Positions 48,348-60,227 of a stretch of 64,000 nt of DNA are shown in pieces. The notes below the pieces were generated by a model. That model saw only the letters and a program-made list of their open reading frames with translations, was not told the DNA's origin and searched no databases. The DNA is taken from assembly GCA_947683425.1 (NCBI GenBank), contig CANTUQ010000055.1:22128001-22192000 (forward strand). The letters are read 5' to 3'. The translations under genes and the position numbers were made by a program. Every line of letters begins with the position of its first letter. Position 1 is the first letter of the stretch. The stretch comes from Excoecaria cochinchinensis. Its lineage: Eukaryota > Streptophyta > Magnoliopsida > Malpighiales > Euphorbiaceae.

Positions 48348-48361
48348 GTTGCCCCCAGTTT
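48348..48361 (-). other. Polypurine tract region of C2
   Basis: On the minus strand AAACTGGGGGCAAC, directly before the 3' LTR start TGTAGACACC. Confidence 0.75.
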
Positions 48362-48496
48362 AGGGGAATCTAGTACACTAGTGTCTAGGTGAGCCTAAAC
48401 TCAAAGAAGAAAAGGAAAGAGACGCGTACTTGAGGCGTCGATCTTCCTGCTTGATGGAATTGTAATGATAGCTGTTGCTGTCTTTTGGTTGTAGCT

Positions 48497-48953
48497 GGTA
48501 ATGCTGTGGTCATGCTAACCTCTTGTGGGTAGTGCCGCCATCGTGCTAACCGCTGTGAATTTTGGTAGTGCCGTGGTCGTGCCAACCTCTTGTGGGTTGT
48601 GCCGCCATCGTGCTAACCGCTGTGAATTGGTAATGCCGTGGTCGTGCTAACCTCTTGTGGGTAGTGCCGCCATCGTGCTAACCGCTGTGAATTGGTAGTG
48701 CCGTGGTCGTGCTAACCTCTTGTGGGTAGTGCCGCCATCGTGCTAACCGCTGTGAATTGGTAATGCCGTGGTCGTGCTAACCTCTTGTGGGTAGTGCCGC
48801 CATCGTGCTAACCGCTGTGAATTGGTAATGCCGTGGTCGTGCTAACCTCTTGTGGGTTGTGCCGCCATCGTGCTAACCGCTGTGAATTGGTAGTGCCGTG
48901 GTCGTGCTAACCTCTTGTGGGTAGTGCCGCCATCGTGCTAACCGCTGTGAATT
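48497..48953 (-). repeat. 3'-UTR tandem repeat of C2, 65 bp x 7
   Basis: 457 bp, the same length and unit order as in C1, inverted. Confidence 0.93.
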
Positions 48954-49933
48954 TTGGAACTGTGCTCCTTTAGATGTTTGGACTGGTGTCGTCACTCGGC
49001 TTTTGTTGGTGTTCCCCGCCGATTTCTCCTGCAAGATTGTATGCATAGGAATATACAAGAAATCACGTGTGCATGATATGGAATGCAAATGCTTGCAACA
49101 ATGTATAGACTGTGCCCTAGGTGGTCCATGGTTCGCTGAGGTTGTAGCCTTCCTGCTCTACGATGCCCCCTGAATCCTGAGGATCGTCGACAAGTTTTCT
49201 GAAAGAGATGTCCGGTATATATCCTTGCCCTCCTGGTCAATGATCATTTACCCGGGATTCTTTTTCATGTTCTGTATTGTATGTTACTTGATTGAAAGAA
49301 GATCATCTGAAGTAACGCCGCCTTATTGCTCCAGACATTGAACGTCATTGTTTTAAAGGTAGTGCGTCCCTTGTGGATTTTCACACTAGTTTTTCTTTGC
49401 GGGAAATGCGTCCCTTATGGGATTTTCACACAACCCTTTGCCTAATTTTTGCCTGGAATGGACCCAACCCAATCCAACGGCTTTTATTATTATTATTATT
49501 ATTTTTTTTTTTTTTTTTTTTTAAGGTTATCACCAAAGCTTCTGTTAAGAGCAAATAGCACATATCCAATGAAGGGACTGAGCAATAATCATTAGATGAA
49601 CAATTGGTATATTTCTTTTTAAGACAGAACTGAATGATCAATGAAAATGTATTCTTTTATTCATTGCGAAATTGTGTACATTTCTATATGATTTCATCAT
49701 ACATGATTTTCATTTGACAAGAATTCAAAAGCATATGACTACACATAATCTCGGAGTGGGTTTTGTCAGCATCAAACTCCTGTTATCAATCGGCCCTCTT
49801 GGGTTTTCTCGATTGAATATTTTCTCTTGGCCCTTAATTTTTGCCCAGGATGCCTTTTTTCGGTTTTCACCCTGACAGGGCGCCCAATTTTAGCAGGGCC
49901 GCCTTTTTTTTCGGTTTTCGACCCGCGGGGCAT
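48954..49933 (-). other. 3' UTR of C2
   Basis: Collinear with C1 39250-40254. The A-run next to the TAA repeats is longer here (about 21 against 17, at 49502-49522). No gene is seen. Confidence 0.75.
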
Positions 49934-52900
49934 TTATTCTCTTCTTTTTATTTTTGGTCTTTCATGGAACCTTTTAAGTCTATCGACATTGACCGGGTCC
50001 TTGAACTCATTCCCATCGCTGTCTGCTAAAATCGCTGCTCCTTTTGTTAGCAACTTTTTCAAAATGAAAGGTCCTTCCCAGGTTGGTCTGAATTTTCCTC
50101 GTATGTCTGGAACTCCCGGCCTCATCATCTTAAAGACCAAGTCCCCCTCCTTCAACGGGTGCTTTCGTACTTTCTTGCCAAACGACCGAGCCAACCTCTT
50201 TTGATAAACTTGGTTGTGGTAATAGGCTCGTAACCTGTCTTCATCCAACAGATTTAGCTGTGACAAACGTTGTTGTGCCCATTCTGCTTCAGGAATCTCA
50301 GCTTCCATGACTACCCTTAATGATTTCAGCTCAATTTCAATCGGCAGGACTGCTTCAGTTCCATATACCAGAGAGAATGGCGTTGCCCCTGTAGAGGTTC
50401 TGACTGTTGTTCTATATCCCCAAAGTGCGAAGGGTAACTTTTCTGCCCAATCCTTGTAGTTCTGAACCATCTTGGCCAAAATTCTCTTCACATTCTTATT
50501 TGCCGCTTCAACTGCACCGTTTGCTTGAGGACGATAAGGAGAAGACTTATGATGTTGGATCCTATATTTCTGGAGCATCTGCTTAGTTTCTGCTAGGAAT
50601 TGTACCCCATTATCAGACACTATGTGATGAGGGAGGCCATATCTGCATATCAAATTCCGCTCAACGAACTTAGCCATATCCCTTGCATCAACCTTCTTGA
50701 AAGACTCAGCTTCAACCCACTTAGTGAAGTAGTCAATGGCAACTATGATGAATCTATGCCCATTAGAAGCCGTAGGACGGATCTCGCCTATGATGTCTAT
50801 TCCCCATGCTGCAAATGGCCATGGAGATGTTAAGTTATATAACTCTGAAACTGGCACATGCCTCAAATTCGCATACTGTTGGCATAACTGGCATTGCTTC
50901 ACAAATTTTGAACAATCTGTATCCATTGTGAGCCAATAAAACCCTTGGCGCATGATCTTCTTTGCTAAGGCTAAGCCATTCATGTGAGCTCCACAAACCC
51001 CGGCGTGAACCTCTTCCATAAGTCTTTTAGCTTCTTTCTCTGCCAGACATCTTAACTGGATACCATCAGCTTGCCTTTTATACAAAGTGCCATTAACACT
51101 GATGAATTGAGTGGATAACTTCCTGATCATTCTTTGGTCCTTCTCAGTGGCTTCCTCTGGAAAGACTGATCTCTCTAAATAATTCTGAATGTCATAATAC
51201 CATGGATTTCCATCAATGGCCTCAATGTCCATCACCTGTTCAGCTTCAAAGCAAGGTCTTTCCGAACTATAAATCAGCACGGGTTTCATCGCAACTCCTG
51301 TTGGGTTATCCCACATAGACACTAATGTTGCTAGAGCATCAGCTAACTGATTTTCGTCTCTGGGGATGAAGTGAAAAGTGCAAATCTCGAACTGGCTGCT
51401 CAACGATCTCAAGTGCTTTACATAAGGCAACAACCTTTCTTCCTTGACTGACCACTCCCTTCTGATCTGATGAATTACCAAGGAAGAATCTCCAAATACT
51501 TCTGCGGTCTCTGCCCCCAGAGCGAGTAATGCTTCCAATCCAAAGATGCAAGCTTCATATTCTGCTTCATTATTGGTAGCCTTATACCTCAGCTTCTTAG
51601 CCAATGGTAGTCTTTCACCATCTGGTGTCGTAAGAATAACTCCTACGCCTGCTCCCTTATTATTGACTGCTCCATCAAAGAATAATTGCCACCCTTGCAC
51701 TGCTATGGCCGTGACATCTTCATCTGGGAAGTTGTATTCAAACTGATCTCCCTCAATAGGATGCTCGGCTAAGAACTCTGCTACCGCTCTTCCCTTAATG
51801 GTTTTCTTGGTTATGTACTCAATGTCAAATTCCTGCAACAGCAGTAACCACCTTCCCATCTTCCCTAGTAAAGAGGGTGCTTCTTGGAGGTATCTGAGCG
51901 GATTATGTTTGGCAACCGTTTGTACCTTGAAGGAATGAAAGTAGTGTCGCAACTTCTTAGAAGCCCAGATAACTGCTAAACAGATCTTTTCCACCTCTAC
52001 ATATTTGGCTTCGTAAGGCAGGAATTTCTTGCTAAGATAATAAACTGCAAACTCTACACCAAAATCATCTTCCTGAGACATCATAGCACCCACTGAGTTA
52101 TCTTCCACAGCTAGGTACAGGATTAGTGGTTTGGCACGGCGTGGTGGTCTTAGTACCGGAGGATTTAGCAGATAGTCCTTAATGGTGTCAAAGGCCAGTT
52201 GACAGTCATCGTTCCATATCATCGGTTGATTCTTCCTAAGAAGCTTGAAAATAGGCTCACATACTGAAGTTAGCTTTGCAATAAATCGGCTGATGTACTG
52301 AAGCTTTCCTAAGAAACTTCTGACGTCCTTCTCCTTCTGGGGCACTGGCATCTCTCTTATGGCTTTGACTTTATCGAGATCTACCTCGATTCCCCTCTGG
52401 CTTACTACATGGCCTAACAACTTTCCTGATGTAACTCCAAAAAGGCACTTCTTGGGATTGAGGCGCAAATCGTACTTGCTAATTCTTTGAAAGAACTTTT
52501 CTAAAGCCTCAAAGTGACCTTCCCTGGTAGCCGACTTAATCATCATGTCATCAACATACACCTCCACTTCTTTGTGGATTAAGTCATTGAGAACCTTGGT
52601 CGCCATCCTCTGATAGGTTGCTCCTGCATTCTTCAACCCAAAAGGCATAACCCGGTAGGCATATGTCCCCCACTCGGTGATAAAGGCTGTCTTGATCCGG
52701 TCCACTATCTTGTTAAGAATTTGATTGTACCCTGCGTATCCATCCACAAAGCTATACATCATGCAAGCAGCAGCACTATCTACTAGCACATCAATATGAG
52801 GAAGAGGGAAATCATCTTTCGGACAGGCCTTGTTCAGGTCTCGATAGTCAACGCATACTCGAACCTTACCGTCCTTCTTAGCTACAGGAACCACATTAGC

Positions 52901-55900
52901 TAACCATGTTGGGTATTGAACCTCTATCAGGAACTTAGCGTCAATCTGCTTGTGGATCTCCTCTTTCACTTTCTGTGCCCACTCTGGCCTAAGCCTCCGA
53001 AGCTTTTGCTTGACTGGTTTAAACTCTGGGTAAGTTAGGATGGCATGTTCGGCAACATCTCGATCTATTCCCGGCATATCCTCATAGGTCCAGGCAAAGA
53101 CTTTTTCATATTTTTTTAATATTCTCTCAAATTTTATTCTCTCTTCAGGAGTTATGTCTGATGCTAGCAAAATTTCCTTTGGATTTTCCAAAGTTCCGAG
53201 ATTAAATGCAGTTGTGCCAGTTGAATTAATATCAAAAATGAATGCATCATGCTTATGATCATGCGAAATGAAATCATCAGAAACATCACACAAGTAAGCA
53301 AAGTTGTTCATCTCATTAACATAATCAGAAACATTAACATTGTCTTCAAAGAGTTCTGGTATAAAAAGAGAATCTAAATGACTATCAACTTCAGTCGACG
53401 CCGATGCTGTAGCTGACTGTGCTTTGGCTTCTTGATTTGGTGAAATCTTGAGATCTTCAATCTTCGGCTCTGGTTCCACTATCTTTTCCTTCCCTTTGAG
53501 CTTAGTGGCTAACATCCTATCAGTGACAATTTCTTCGGGCTCATCCCTGTCCCAGATGCTGCATTGGGTCATAATCTCCTCGTCCCAAAAGTTCTCTACA
53601 GCTTTAACAACTCCGATTTCCCAATCAAAGACATCATTGAAAATTTCAAAACCCGGGGTAATCTTCCCATCTACCCACTGCGGCTCTTCTTCTCCGGTGT
53701 AAGCACAAACCGATGATGATGGCACAAAGCTCTCCGAAATATGGGGAATCTTCCCTGACACTTTCTTCTTACCATACTTTCCTTGGTAGCCCAATCCCTT
53801 TCGATCTTTCTGACCACGTGTAGTGATAGCATCCTGCAGTCCTTGTGACTCTTTTCCCAAACCAGCCCCTGGGAGGAAGTGCATCTTTTTCAGCATATTC
53901 ACCACTTGAGGGCTACCTTCTAAGCTTTGCTCTTCTCCGATCACTGATACATGAAAGCCACTGAATGGCTGATTAGAGATCTCCAAAGCAAACACTTGGT
54001 TCTCTCTTGCTGCTTTAATGGTCACTACCTCTCCTTCATGAGGTATCTTAATTATCTGGTGTAAGGTAGATGGTACTCCCCCTAACTTATGGAACCACGG
54101 TCTTCCAAGTAGAGCTGAGAAATTTGCTGGGATCGGTAGAACCACAAAATCCGTTTCTGTCTCAATAGGCCCCGTCTTTACCAAAGCTTTGAAAGTTCCC
54201 AATGCTTGCCTCCTAGAATTATCGTAGGCAGTGATGGTCAGGTCAGATTTGCTTAACATACTCTCATCCATCCCGAAGGCCTGAAGCGCTACCAAAGGGC
54301 AAACATTTATTGACGACCCGTCATCAACCATGACGCAAGCGGTGTGTTTACCATTGATTTGTGCCTTGATGTACAAAGGTCGGTTGTGGCTGCGACCCTC
54401 TGTTGGTAGGTCTACATCAGAAAAAACCAACTTCTCCCCGGATCCCCCCTTTACAAGGTCTAAAAGCTCGGATGGAGAGATTGTAGTTGCTACGGTGGAT
54501 ACACTCAATGCTTCAACTAACTTCTGTCGGTGAGAGGGGGACTGTCTCAAGAGGTCCCAAATAGATATCTGAGCCGTGGTCTTTTTTAGTTGCTTCAATA
54601 TTGGATTTTCTTCCGGCTCGTTCTCTGCGATTGCTTGTGCTGGGTCCTGCTGCTTCTCGGCTTCTGGAATGACCCTCCCACTTCTTGTTACTGCTTCTAC
54701 TCTTTCTTCTTCCTCTGAATCCCACGGATCCGTAAACTCTCCATTTTTCTCATCTTCATCATCTCCACTCTCACTAGTGGACCAACAGTCTATTGCTGCC
54801 ACGGAAACCCCTTCTCCATCCACTGCAGGGCGAGTAATAGCGACATACTCATTTCCATATAGGTCTTGCATCACATACCATTCTGATAGGCTTGATCCAA
54901 TCATAAAGACTGGAGGTGGCACTGCATTATAACCGGACTTCTTCTTGCTTTCCCTCTGCTCAGGATCGGTGATCTGCTTGTTGTCAATTAGATCTTGGAC
55001 CCGATGTCTTAGTGTTATACAATCATCCGTCAAATGCCCGGTATGTTGGTGGAATGCGCAGTATTCATTCTCCTTGTGCCCTGGCTGTCCTTGGGTCTTG
55101 GCCGACCTAGGTGATAGGGGTCGCAGTTTTCCTTCTTTTATTAGCCTCTTCAGTACCCATGATAAAGGCCTACCCAAGTTGGAGAAATACCTCTGATTTA
55201 CCCCGGTTACAGACACCTCGGCAGTCTTCCCAACTCTGTTACCACTGCTGGAACTTGCTAGCTTGGCTGTCCCCTGATTGCTGTATCCCTTCCTGGCATA
55301 GGACTCGCTGTTTGCCCTCTTGGCTAAATATTCTCCCTCTGCTTCTATGGCGATATCCTTCAGGGATTCCCAGTCTTTCAGTCCCTTCATCTTCAATCCA
55401 TCTCTCAAGTAGGGGCTGGCATTTCGAATGAACAGTCGGATCTGATCAGAAGTGTCCGGTTTGCGTTTCATCTCCATAACCCGGTTTCTCCACCGAGTAA
55501 GGTACTCGTGGAAGGATTCCCCAGCCTTCTGTTGTAGCAACTCGAGATCTTTCAAAGTGACCTCCATCCGGGTACTGCAATCGTACTGCTTAAGGAACTC
55601 TTCAGTTAGCAAGTCCCAATCCTCCTTGGACCTCCTCTCAAGCCCATGGTACCAATCAATAGCAGCTCCTGTGAGACTCAAGCAGAAATACTCTATCTTT
55701 TGCTTTCTTGTTAAGGACGTTCCCTTCATGACCAGCGAGTATTGCTTGATGTGTGCGGCAGGATCAGAGGTGCCATCAAATTTGGGAATATCCGGCATCT
55801 TAAAATTCTGGGGAATCAGGTCATCTCCATCTAGCTCTCGGTCTTCCGGGTTCATTCCTTTTCCCACGGTCATCATCCTTGCCATGGCCTCAAATCTCTC

Positions 55901-56275
55901 TTCCATTTTCCTCCACATTGCCTCATCCAGTTTCGGTGACTTCTCTTTAGCTACTGTATGCTCCTCTAGCTCATCTCTCCCAAACTCAGCTTCAGACCTG
56001 GGGCCCTCTCTGCGCTCAATAGGTGCAGGCACTCTTTGCTCAACAACAGGTGGGTCAACCATTGGTTGGTTAACTGCAGCAGGACGCTCTTCTCTTACAA
56101 CCTCTTGTTCAGCTGGTACTCGGATAGGGGCAGCAGCAGCTTGTTGCCCAGCTATTGTGGTGGCAAGATTGCCCATCATTGCAATCATGCGGGCTTCAAA
56201 TTCCTCCATCCTCTTTCCTACCTCCTCAGCAATTATTGCCCGGGTTGCATCAGACTCATTTGATGGATTAGCCAT
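49934..56275 (-). CDS. Intact Gag-Pro-RT-RH-aRNH-INT polyprotein of C2
   Basis: 2113 codons from the likely Met at 56275 (MANPSNESD); the frame stays open for another 105 codons upstream, to a Met at 56590. Order and approximate residues: Gag 150-320; zinc finger CAFHQHTGHLTDDC 404; protease VDDGSS 648; G-patch GAGLGKESQGLQ 800; RT 1100-1300 with YVDD at 1240; Ty3-type RNase H 1380-1505 lacking a catalytic Asp; aRNH 1525-1655 with all four acidic residues; integrase finger 1755-1800 and DDE core 1820-1925; C-terminal RGKFRPTWEGPFI near 2070. It differs from C1 by at least five residues, no extra A, and an eight-residue extension (ending KIKRRE). The gag-to-int fusion in one frame means any control of Pol level must be by other means. 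Confidence 0.95.
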   Translation of the reverse strand: MANPSNESDATRAIIAEEVGKRMEEFEARMIAMMGNLATTIAGQQAAAAPIRVPAEQEVVREERPAAVNQPMVDPPVVEQRVPAPIERREGPRSEAEFGRDELEEHTVAKEKSPKLDEAMWRKMEERFEAMARMMTVGKGMNPEDRELDGDDLIPQNFKMPDIPKFDGTSDPAAHIKQYSLVMKGTSLTRKQKIEYFCLSLTGAAIDWYHGLERRSKEDWDLLTEEFLKQYDCSTRMEVTLKDLELLQQKAGESFHEYLTRWRNRVMEMKRKPDTSDQIRLFIRNASPYLRDGLKMKGLKDWESLKDIAIEAEGEYLAKRANSESYARKGYSNQGTAKLASSSSGNRVGKTAEVSVTGVNQRYFSNLGRPLSWVLKRLIKEGKLRPLSPRSAKTQGQPGHKENEYCAFHQHTGHLTDDCITLRHRVQDLIDNKQITDPEQRESKKKSGYNAVPPPVFMIGSSLSEWYVMQDLYGNEYVAITRPAVDGEGVSVAAIDCWSTSESGDDEDEKNGEFTDPWDSEEEERVEAVTRSGRVIPEAEKQQDPAQAIAENEPEENPILKQLKKTTAQISIWDLLRQSPSHRQKLVEALSVSTVATTISPSELLDLVKGGSGEKLVFSDVDLPTEGRSHNRPLYIKAQINGKHTACVMVDDGSSINVCPLVALQAFGMDESMLSKSDLTITAYDNSRRQALGTFKALVKTGPIETETDFVVLPIPANFSALLGRPWFHKLGGVPSTLHQIIKIPHEGEVVTIKAARENQVFALEISNQPFSGFHVSVIGEEQSLEGSPQVVNMLKKMHFLPGAGLGKESQGLQDAITTRGQKDRKGLGYQGKYGKKKVSGKIPHISESFVPSSSVCAYTGEEEPQWVDGKITPGFEIFNDVFDWEIGVVKAVENFWDEEIMTQCSIWDRDEPEEIVTDRMLATKLKGKEKIVEPEPKIEDLKISPNQEAKAQSATASASTEVDSHLDSLFIPELFEDNVNVSDYVNEMNNFAYLCDVSDDFISHDHKHDAFIFDINSTGTTAFNLGTLENPKEILLASDITPEERIKFERILKKYEKVFAWTYEDMPGIDRDVAEHAILTYPEFKPVKQKLRRLRPEWAQKVKEEIHKQIDAKFLIEVQYPTWLANVVPVAKKDGKVRVCVDYRDLNKACPKDDFPLPHIDVLVDSAAACMMYSFVDGYAGYNQILNKIVDRIKTAFITEWGTYAYRVMPFGLKNAGATYQRMATKVLNDLIHKEVEVYVDDMMIKSATREGHFEALEKFFQRISKYDLRLNPKKCLFGVTSGKLLGHVVSQRGIEVDLDKVKAIREMPVPQKEKDVRSFLGKLQYISRFIAKLTSVCEPIFKLLRKNQPMIWNDDCQLAFDTIKDYLLNPPVLRPPRRAKPLILYLAVEDNSVGAMMSQEDDFGVEFAVYYLSKKFLPYEAKYVEVEKICLAVIWASKKLRHYFHSFKVQTVAKHNPLRYLQEAPSLLGKMGRWLLLLQEFDIEYITKKTIKGRAVAEFLAEHPIEGDQFEYNFPDEDVTAIAVQGWQLFFDGAVNNKGAGVGVILTTPDGERLPLAKKLRYKATNNEAEYEACIFGLEALLALGAETAEVFGDSSLVIHQIRREWSVKEERLLPYVKHLRSLSSQFEICTFHFIPRDENQLADALATLVSMWDNPTGVAMKPVLIYSSERPCFEAEQVMDIEAIDGNPWYYDIQNYLERSVFPEEATEKDQRMIRKLSTQFISVNGTLYKRQADGIQLRCLAEKEAKRLMEEVHAGVCGAHMNGLALAKKIMRQGFYWLTMDTDCSKFVKQCQLCQQYANLRHVPVSELYNLTSPWPFAAWGIDIIGEIRPTASNGHRFIIVAIDYFTKWVEAESFKKVDARDMAKFVERNLICRYGLPHHIVSDNGVQFLAETKQMLQKYRIQHHKSSPYRPQANGAVEAANKNVKRILAKMVQNYKDWAEKLPFALWGYRTTVRTSTGATPFSLVYGTEAVLPIEIELKSLRVVMEAEIPEAEWAQQRLSQLNLLDEDRLRAYYHNQVYQKRLARSFGKKVRKHPLKEGDLVFKMMRPGVPDIRGKFRPTWEGPFILKKLLTKGAAILADSDGNEFKDPVNVDRLKRFHERPKIKRRE

Positions 56276-57193
56276 GCTGACTTCTGTTGATGATTCGAGA
56301 GAAAACCCCACACTATTTTCTGAGATTGAATCTGAACTCTGATCCAACACTAACTCTGTTAACCCCAAAAGCGGCGTCCTTCTTAACCGTCCGTCGGGAC
56401 CTCTAGACCACCCAGGAGAATCTATGATGGCTGAAATGCAAAAATTGTTAAGATGGTGCATGATTAAAATGCAATGCATGCTCGTGCTGATGCAACATAG
56501 ACAAACACATGCAAGCAGATAGATCCTTCCAACCTTATATCTCCCACACACGTGGTAGTGCGGTCTCTTTCCTAGGTGGGCTTGATCCATGGATTAACGT
56601 GGAACCCAATGGACACGTATGGTGCGCGGTGAAAAACCGACAGCATAACACTCCTATACTAATGTACAAGCGGATGGATAGTGATCGCCATGTATTTAGA
56701 CGTTCCACAAATTTCGACATGGCCCTACCAGGGCATGGAAGCCTTTGGCTAGGTTACCAAGCGAGACATCTGGACTCACCCAATACATGAGGGTCCATAC
56801 AGCAAGCATGGAATTAGGGTTCATATCACCTGTGGAAAGTAGCTATGGCCATTATATGAGCTTTGGACAAGGGAGATGTTACTTTAAGGCTACCCAAGCA
56901 TGATCCCTGCCGACGGGTCTAGCTCATCACGAGCGTAACGACCGATCGGGTCACCATTTTGATATACCATTAAGGTACGTGGCTTGGGCTGGTGATTATC
57001 CTTAACACTTCCCCAAATTGAGTGAAAATGAGGAGGTGATTCAGGAACGCACCGGGGCTAAAAGAGGGACCAAACTAGCGTATTCTAAGGCTCTAATGAG
57101 ATGTAATGCAGTTTTGAAAGAAGATGAAATTTTTAAATTAAAACTCAATTATGATTTTTAATCAAGGTACTTTCGAATCGAAGTCTCGAGTAT
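56276..57193 (-). other. 5' leader of C2
   Basis: Collinear with C1 32013-32930, including the acceptor-like TTTTTGCATTTCAG (plus-strand 56431-56444, inverted). Confidence 0.7.
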
Positions 57194-57212
57194 GTCCCCA
57201 GTGGAGTCGCCA
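57194..57212 (-). other. Primer binding site of C2
   Basis: On the minus strand TGGCGACTCCACTGGGGAC, one base after the 5' LTR. Confidence 0.85.
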
Positions 57213-57213
57213 C

Positions 57214-59891
57214 TGTGACGCGCGCCGGATCCCCGCGGCCGCCCGCTCGACCGCCCGCACGTGGGCGATCGGGGCAATTGTGGGTCCGTCAACAGCTTGC
57301 GATAAATCGCAAGTGCGTCTATGTTGGGCAACAAGGAGGTTTCATGGAGTCGCCACCCAATAGAACATTGGGAAAGTTTCTCTCGCCTCGGAGAGCCTAA
57401 GACTTGCACATTTTATCCATATTGGGCCATGAGGCCTAGGATTAACGCTAAAGTCTCGTGACACAAGAAGTATCTTGGAGGATAACCTCTAACCTCTTGA
57501 GCCCAAAGACCAGAGCTGGTTCGGGACTTCTCATTTATTTATACCTTGATTAATATCATAATTAAGTTTTGAATTCATTGTTTTATCAACTTTCCACACA
57601 ATGCAATTTTAATTTAAAGGCGCAATCATTCATATCAAAAGCGGTAAATGTAAGCAAAATCCAAAATAAAGCATTCAAAATAAATTACAATAACACTAGG
57701 AGCGGAATACAACTCCCATTTATAAATGTACTATACATGCATAAAACGGGTTATTCATTAATAGTGAGAACATTGGTCCTCGCATGCATATTTATTATGA
57801 AACAATTTTGATGTGATGATTTATTTGGGTATGAAAAACTAGGACATTGGTCCCATTTTTTTTATTTAGAAAAAAAAATGTCAAGTTAATTAATAAAAAT
57901 GTTTTTTGTGATTTTCTTTTTAGCGAGCCTAAATAAATAATTTTACAAGAAAATTATATGGCAAAATTAAATAAAATCTTACAAATAAAGAAAATGAATA
58001 AACCAAACGAGCCTTTTTGGACCTCCCGATGTGCTCGCAAAAACGCCCAAGCGAAAAAATGAGTTTAGACATAAAAACAAAATACAATTAAAACAATGTT
58101 AGTGATTCAATCAATTAAATCAATTAAACATACAAAATAATGAATAACAAATTAAAATAAAGTAAGATGATATGAAAAGAATAATAATGGAATAAAAAAT
58201 ATTAACAAACCAAAATAAAATGAGAAACATGGATTATATATGATAAATGATTAAATGATGTGATGAAAATAAAATAAAACATGTTAATTAATTAGTACAT
58301 GAAAATATACACATGATGAAAATAAATGATGATAAGTGAAAAATAATGAATGAATAAATAAACAAATGATAATAAAATCATGTAACAATGATAAAAATTA
58401 GTAAACAAAGGAATGATGAAAATAATAATGATATGTAACAAGGTTAATTGATGTGTTCATAATTAATACAAACTATTTACATGGCAAAAAGATTAATTTA
58501 AATTAATCTTTTTGCATGTTAAAAATAATGAGGAATCAAAATAAATTATTTACATGTTAGGAATTAAAAAAACAATGTTCACATGAATAAAAATCAAATC
58601 ATATATAAACAATTAAATGGAACAAATATAAAATCAATACAACAAATGAATAGATGAAAACAATAAATAAATCAATAAAAATAATAAAATGGATATGAAT
58701 AAATAAAATAAAATAGAAATGAAATAGAAATGGAGCCAAGAATATTTACCCTCAGAATATTGGATTTGATGAAGGAAAAGTGATGATTTTTCGGAAGATT
58801 GCTTGAAAGAATAAAATTAGCAATAAAATTAATTCTCTTTGTTTATGGAGAAAAACAAAGGAATTGATTTGTATGCTTAAGATTAAAAAGAAATTGATGT
58901 CAAAATGATGATTAATTTCTTGTGTTTATGAAGAGAAAACCAAGAAATTAATTGGAATAATTAACAATTGAAAATTGATCTTTCAATTTCAATTAAACCT
59001 TATTAATTAAAAAAAGAAAAATGAAATTTTGAAGAGAAAATAGAAGATGATGAATTCTGGAAATTCTGATCTCAAAAAGTATTGGAGGCCCCCCTTTTTT
59101 GATTCCATCCTAAACTATTTAAAAGAATAAGAAATGTTGCCCTAATTTAATTAAGGAAAACAAACCTAATTTTATTCAAATTCCTTTATTTTTGGGGATA
59201 AAATCAAGTTTTATTAATTAATAATCTATAAAAAATATTTTGGAATTTTATTTGAAGTCAAAAACCCTTAATTTTGGGATAAAAACGGATTTTTGGGTGA
59301 AAAAATCGGAAAAAGGCTGAAAAAATGGAAAATAGGGTAAGAGACCCTATACCGACGGCCAGGAGACCGTCGCCACAAGGGGCACCGCCCGTCGCTATAG
59401 AGCGACGGGCACTCACGCGGCGAAGCGGGCTTCCGCGCGAAACTCGCGCGCTGGCGCTCGCGCACGAGCGCTCCGTGCGGCGCTCAGCGTGCGCGATGCT
59501 GCGCGCGCCTTTAGCGACGCGCAGCATCGGCGACGCTGAGCGTCGCCTTTGCGCGATGGGTGCCTGGGCGCCAGCGCGCCTGCGCGCTGCCGCAAGCGCG
59601 CTGCCGCGCCCGACACTCGCGGTCCGAAAATTTTTTTTATTTTTTTATTTTTTTATTTTTTCCTATTTTTTTTTCAATTTTAAATTGACTAAAAAAACCA
59701 TAATTTTAAGCCCCCATTTTTCAGAATTAATTAATTTTTTAAATATATATTTTTTTTATTATTTTCTAATTTTTCACTCTAAAATGCAAATTTGATGAGA
59801 AAACCATCACTTTTAACCTTTTAAGCCTGTGAAGGCAATTATCATCATTGGGTAACTTCGATCTAGGCTGACTCAGGACCCGGTGTCTACA
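57214..59891 (-). repeat. 5' LTR of C2, also the 3' LTR of partial element C3
   Basis: 2678 bp. It has the C2-type palindrome (58484-58515). Its GC island is shorter than in the other three LTRs (a deletion near 59545-59580). On its upstream side it is directly preceded (minus strand) by the PPT and 3' UTR of a further element, so one LTR serves both. Confidence 0.93.
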
Positions 59892-60227
59892 GTTGCCCCC
59901 AGTTTAGGGGAATCTAGTACACTAGTGTCTAGGTGAGCCTAAACTCAAAGAAGAAAAGGAAAGAGACGCGTACTTGAGGCGTCGATCTTCCTGCTTGATG
60001 GAATTGTAATGATAGCTGTTGCTGTCTTTTGGTTGTAGCTGGTAATGCTGTGGTCATGCTAACCTCTTGTGGGTAGTGCCGCCATCGTGCTAACCGCTGT
60101 GAATTTTGGTAGTGCCGTGGTCGTGCCAACCTCTTGTGGGTTGTGCCGCCATCGTGCTAACCGCTGTGAATTGGTAATGCCGTGGTCGTGCTAACCTCTT
60201 GTGGGTAGTGCCGCCATCGTGCTAACC
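59892..60227 (-). mobile_element. Element C3: 3'-UTR remnant with PPT and about three tandem units
   Basis: This repeats 48348-48683 (PPT, linker and the first 2.9 units of the 65-bp repeat, from 60041), then stops abruptly inside a unit at 'gtgctaacc'. It shows that an LTR-internal-LTR-internal chain existed. The rest of C3 is missing. Confidence 0.9.

Larger units (their letters stand above)
45623..59891 (-). mobile_element. Element C2: complete Tat-lineage element with intact polyprotein, minus strand
   Basis: 14.3 kb, the inverted near-twin of C1. It has both LTRs, PBS, leader, one uninterrupted polyprotein frame, 3' UTR, seven tandem repeats and PPT. Its left end cuts element D after GACGC. 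No duplication is found on the right because its 5' LTR (57214-59891) is joined to another partial element (C3), so the original boundary has been lost. Both LTRs share variants not seen in C1 (for example 'atgtactatacatg' and a 32-bp palindrome), so C2 came from a separate sublineage. It is the best candidate here for a currently competent element. Confidence 0.94.
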
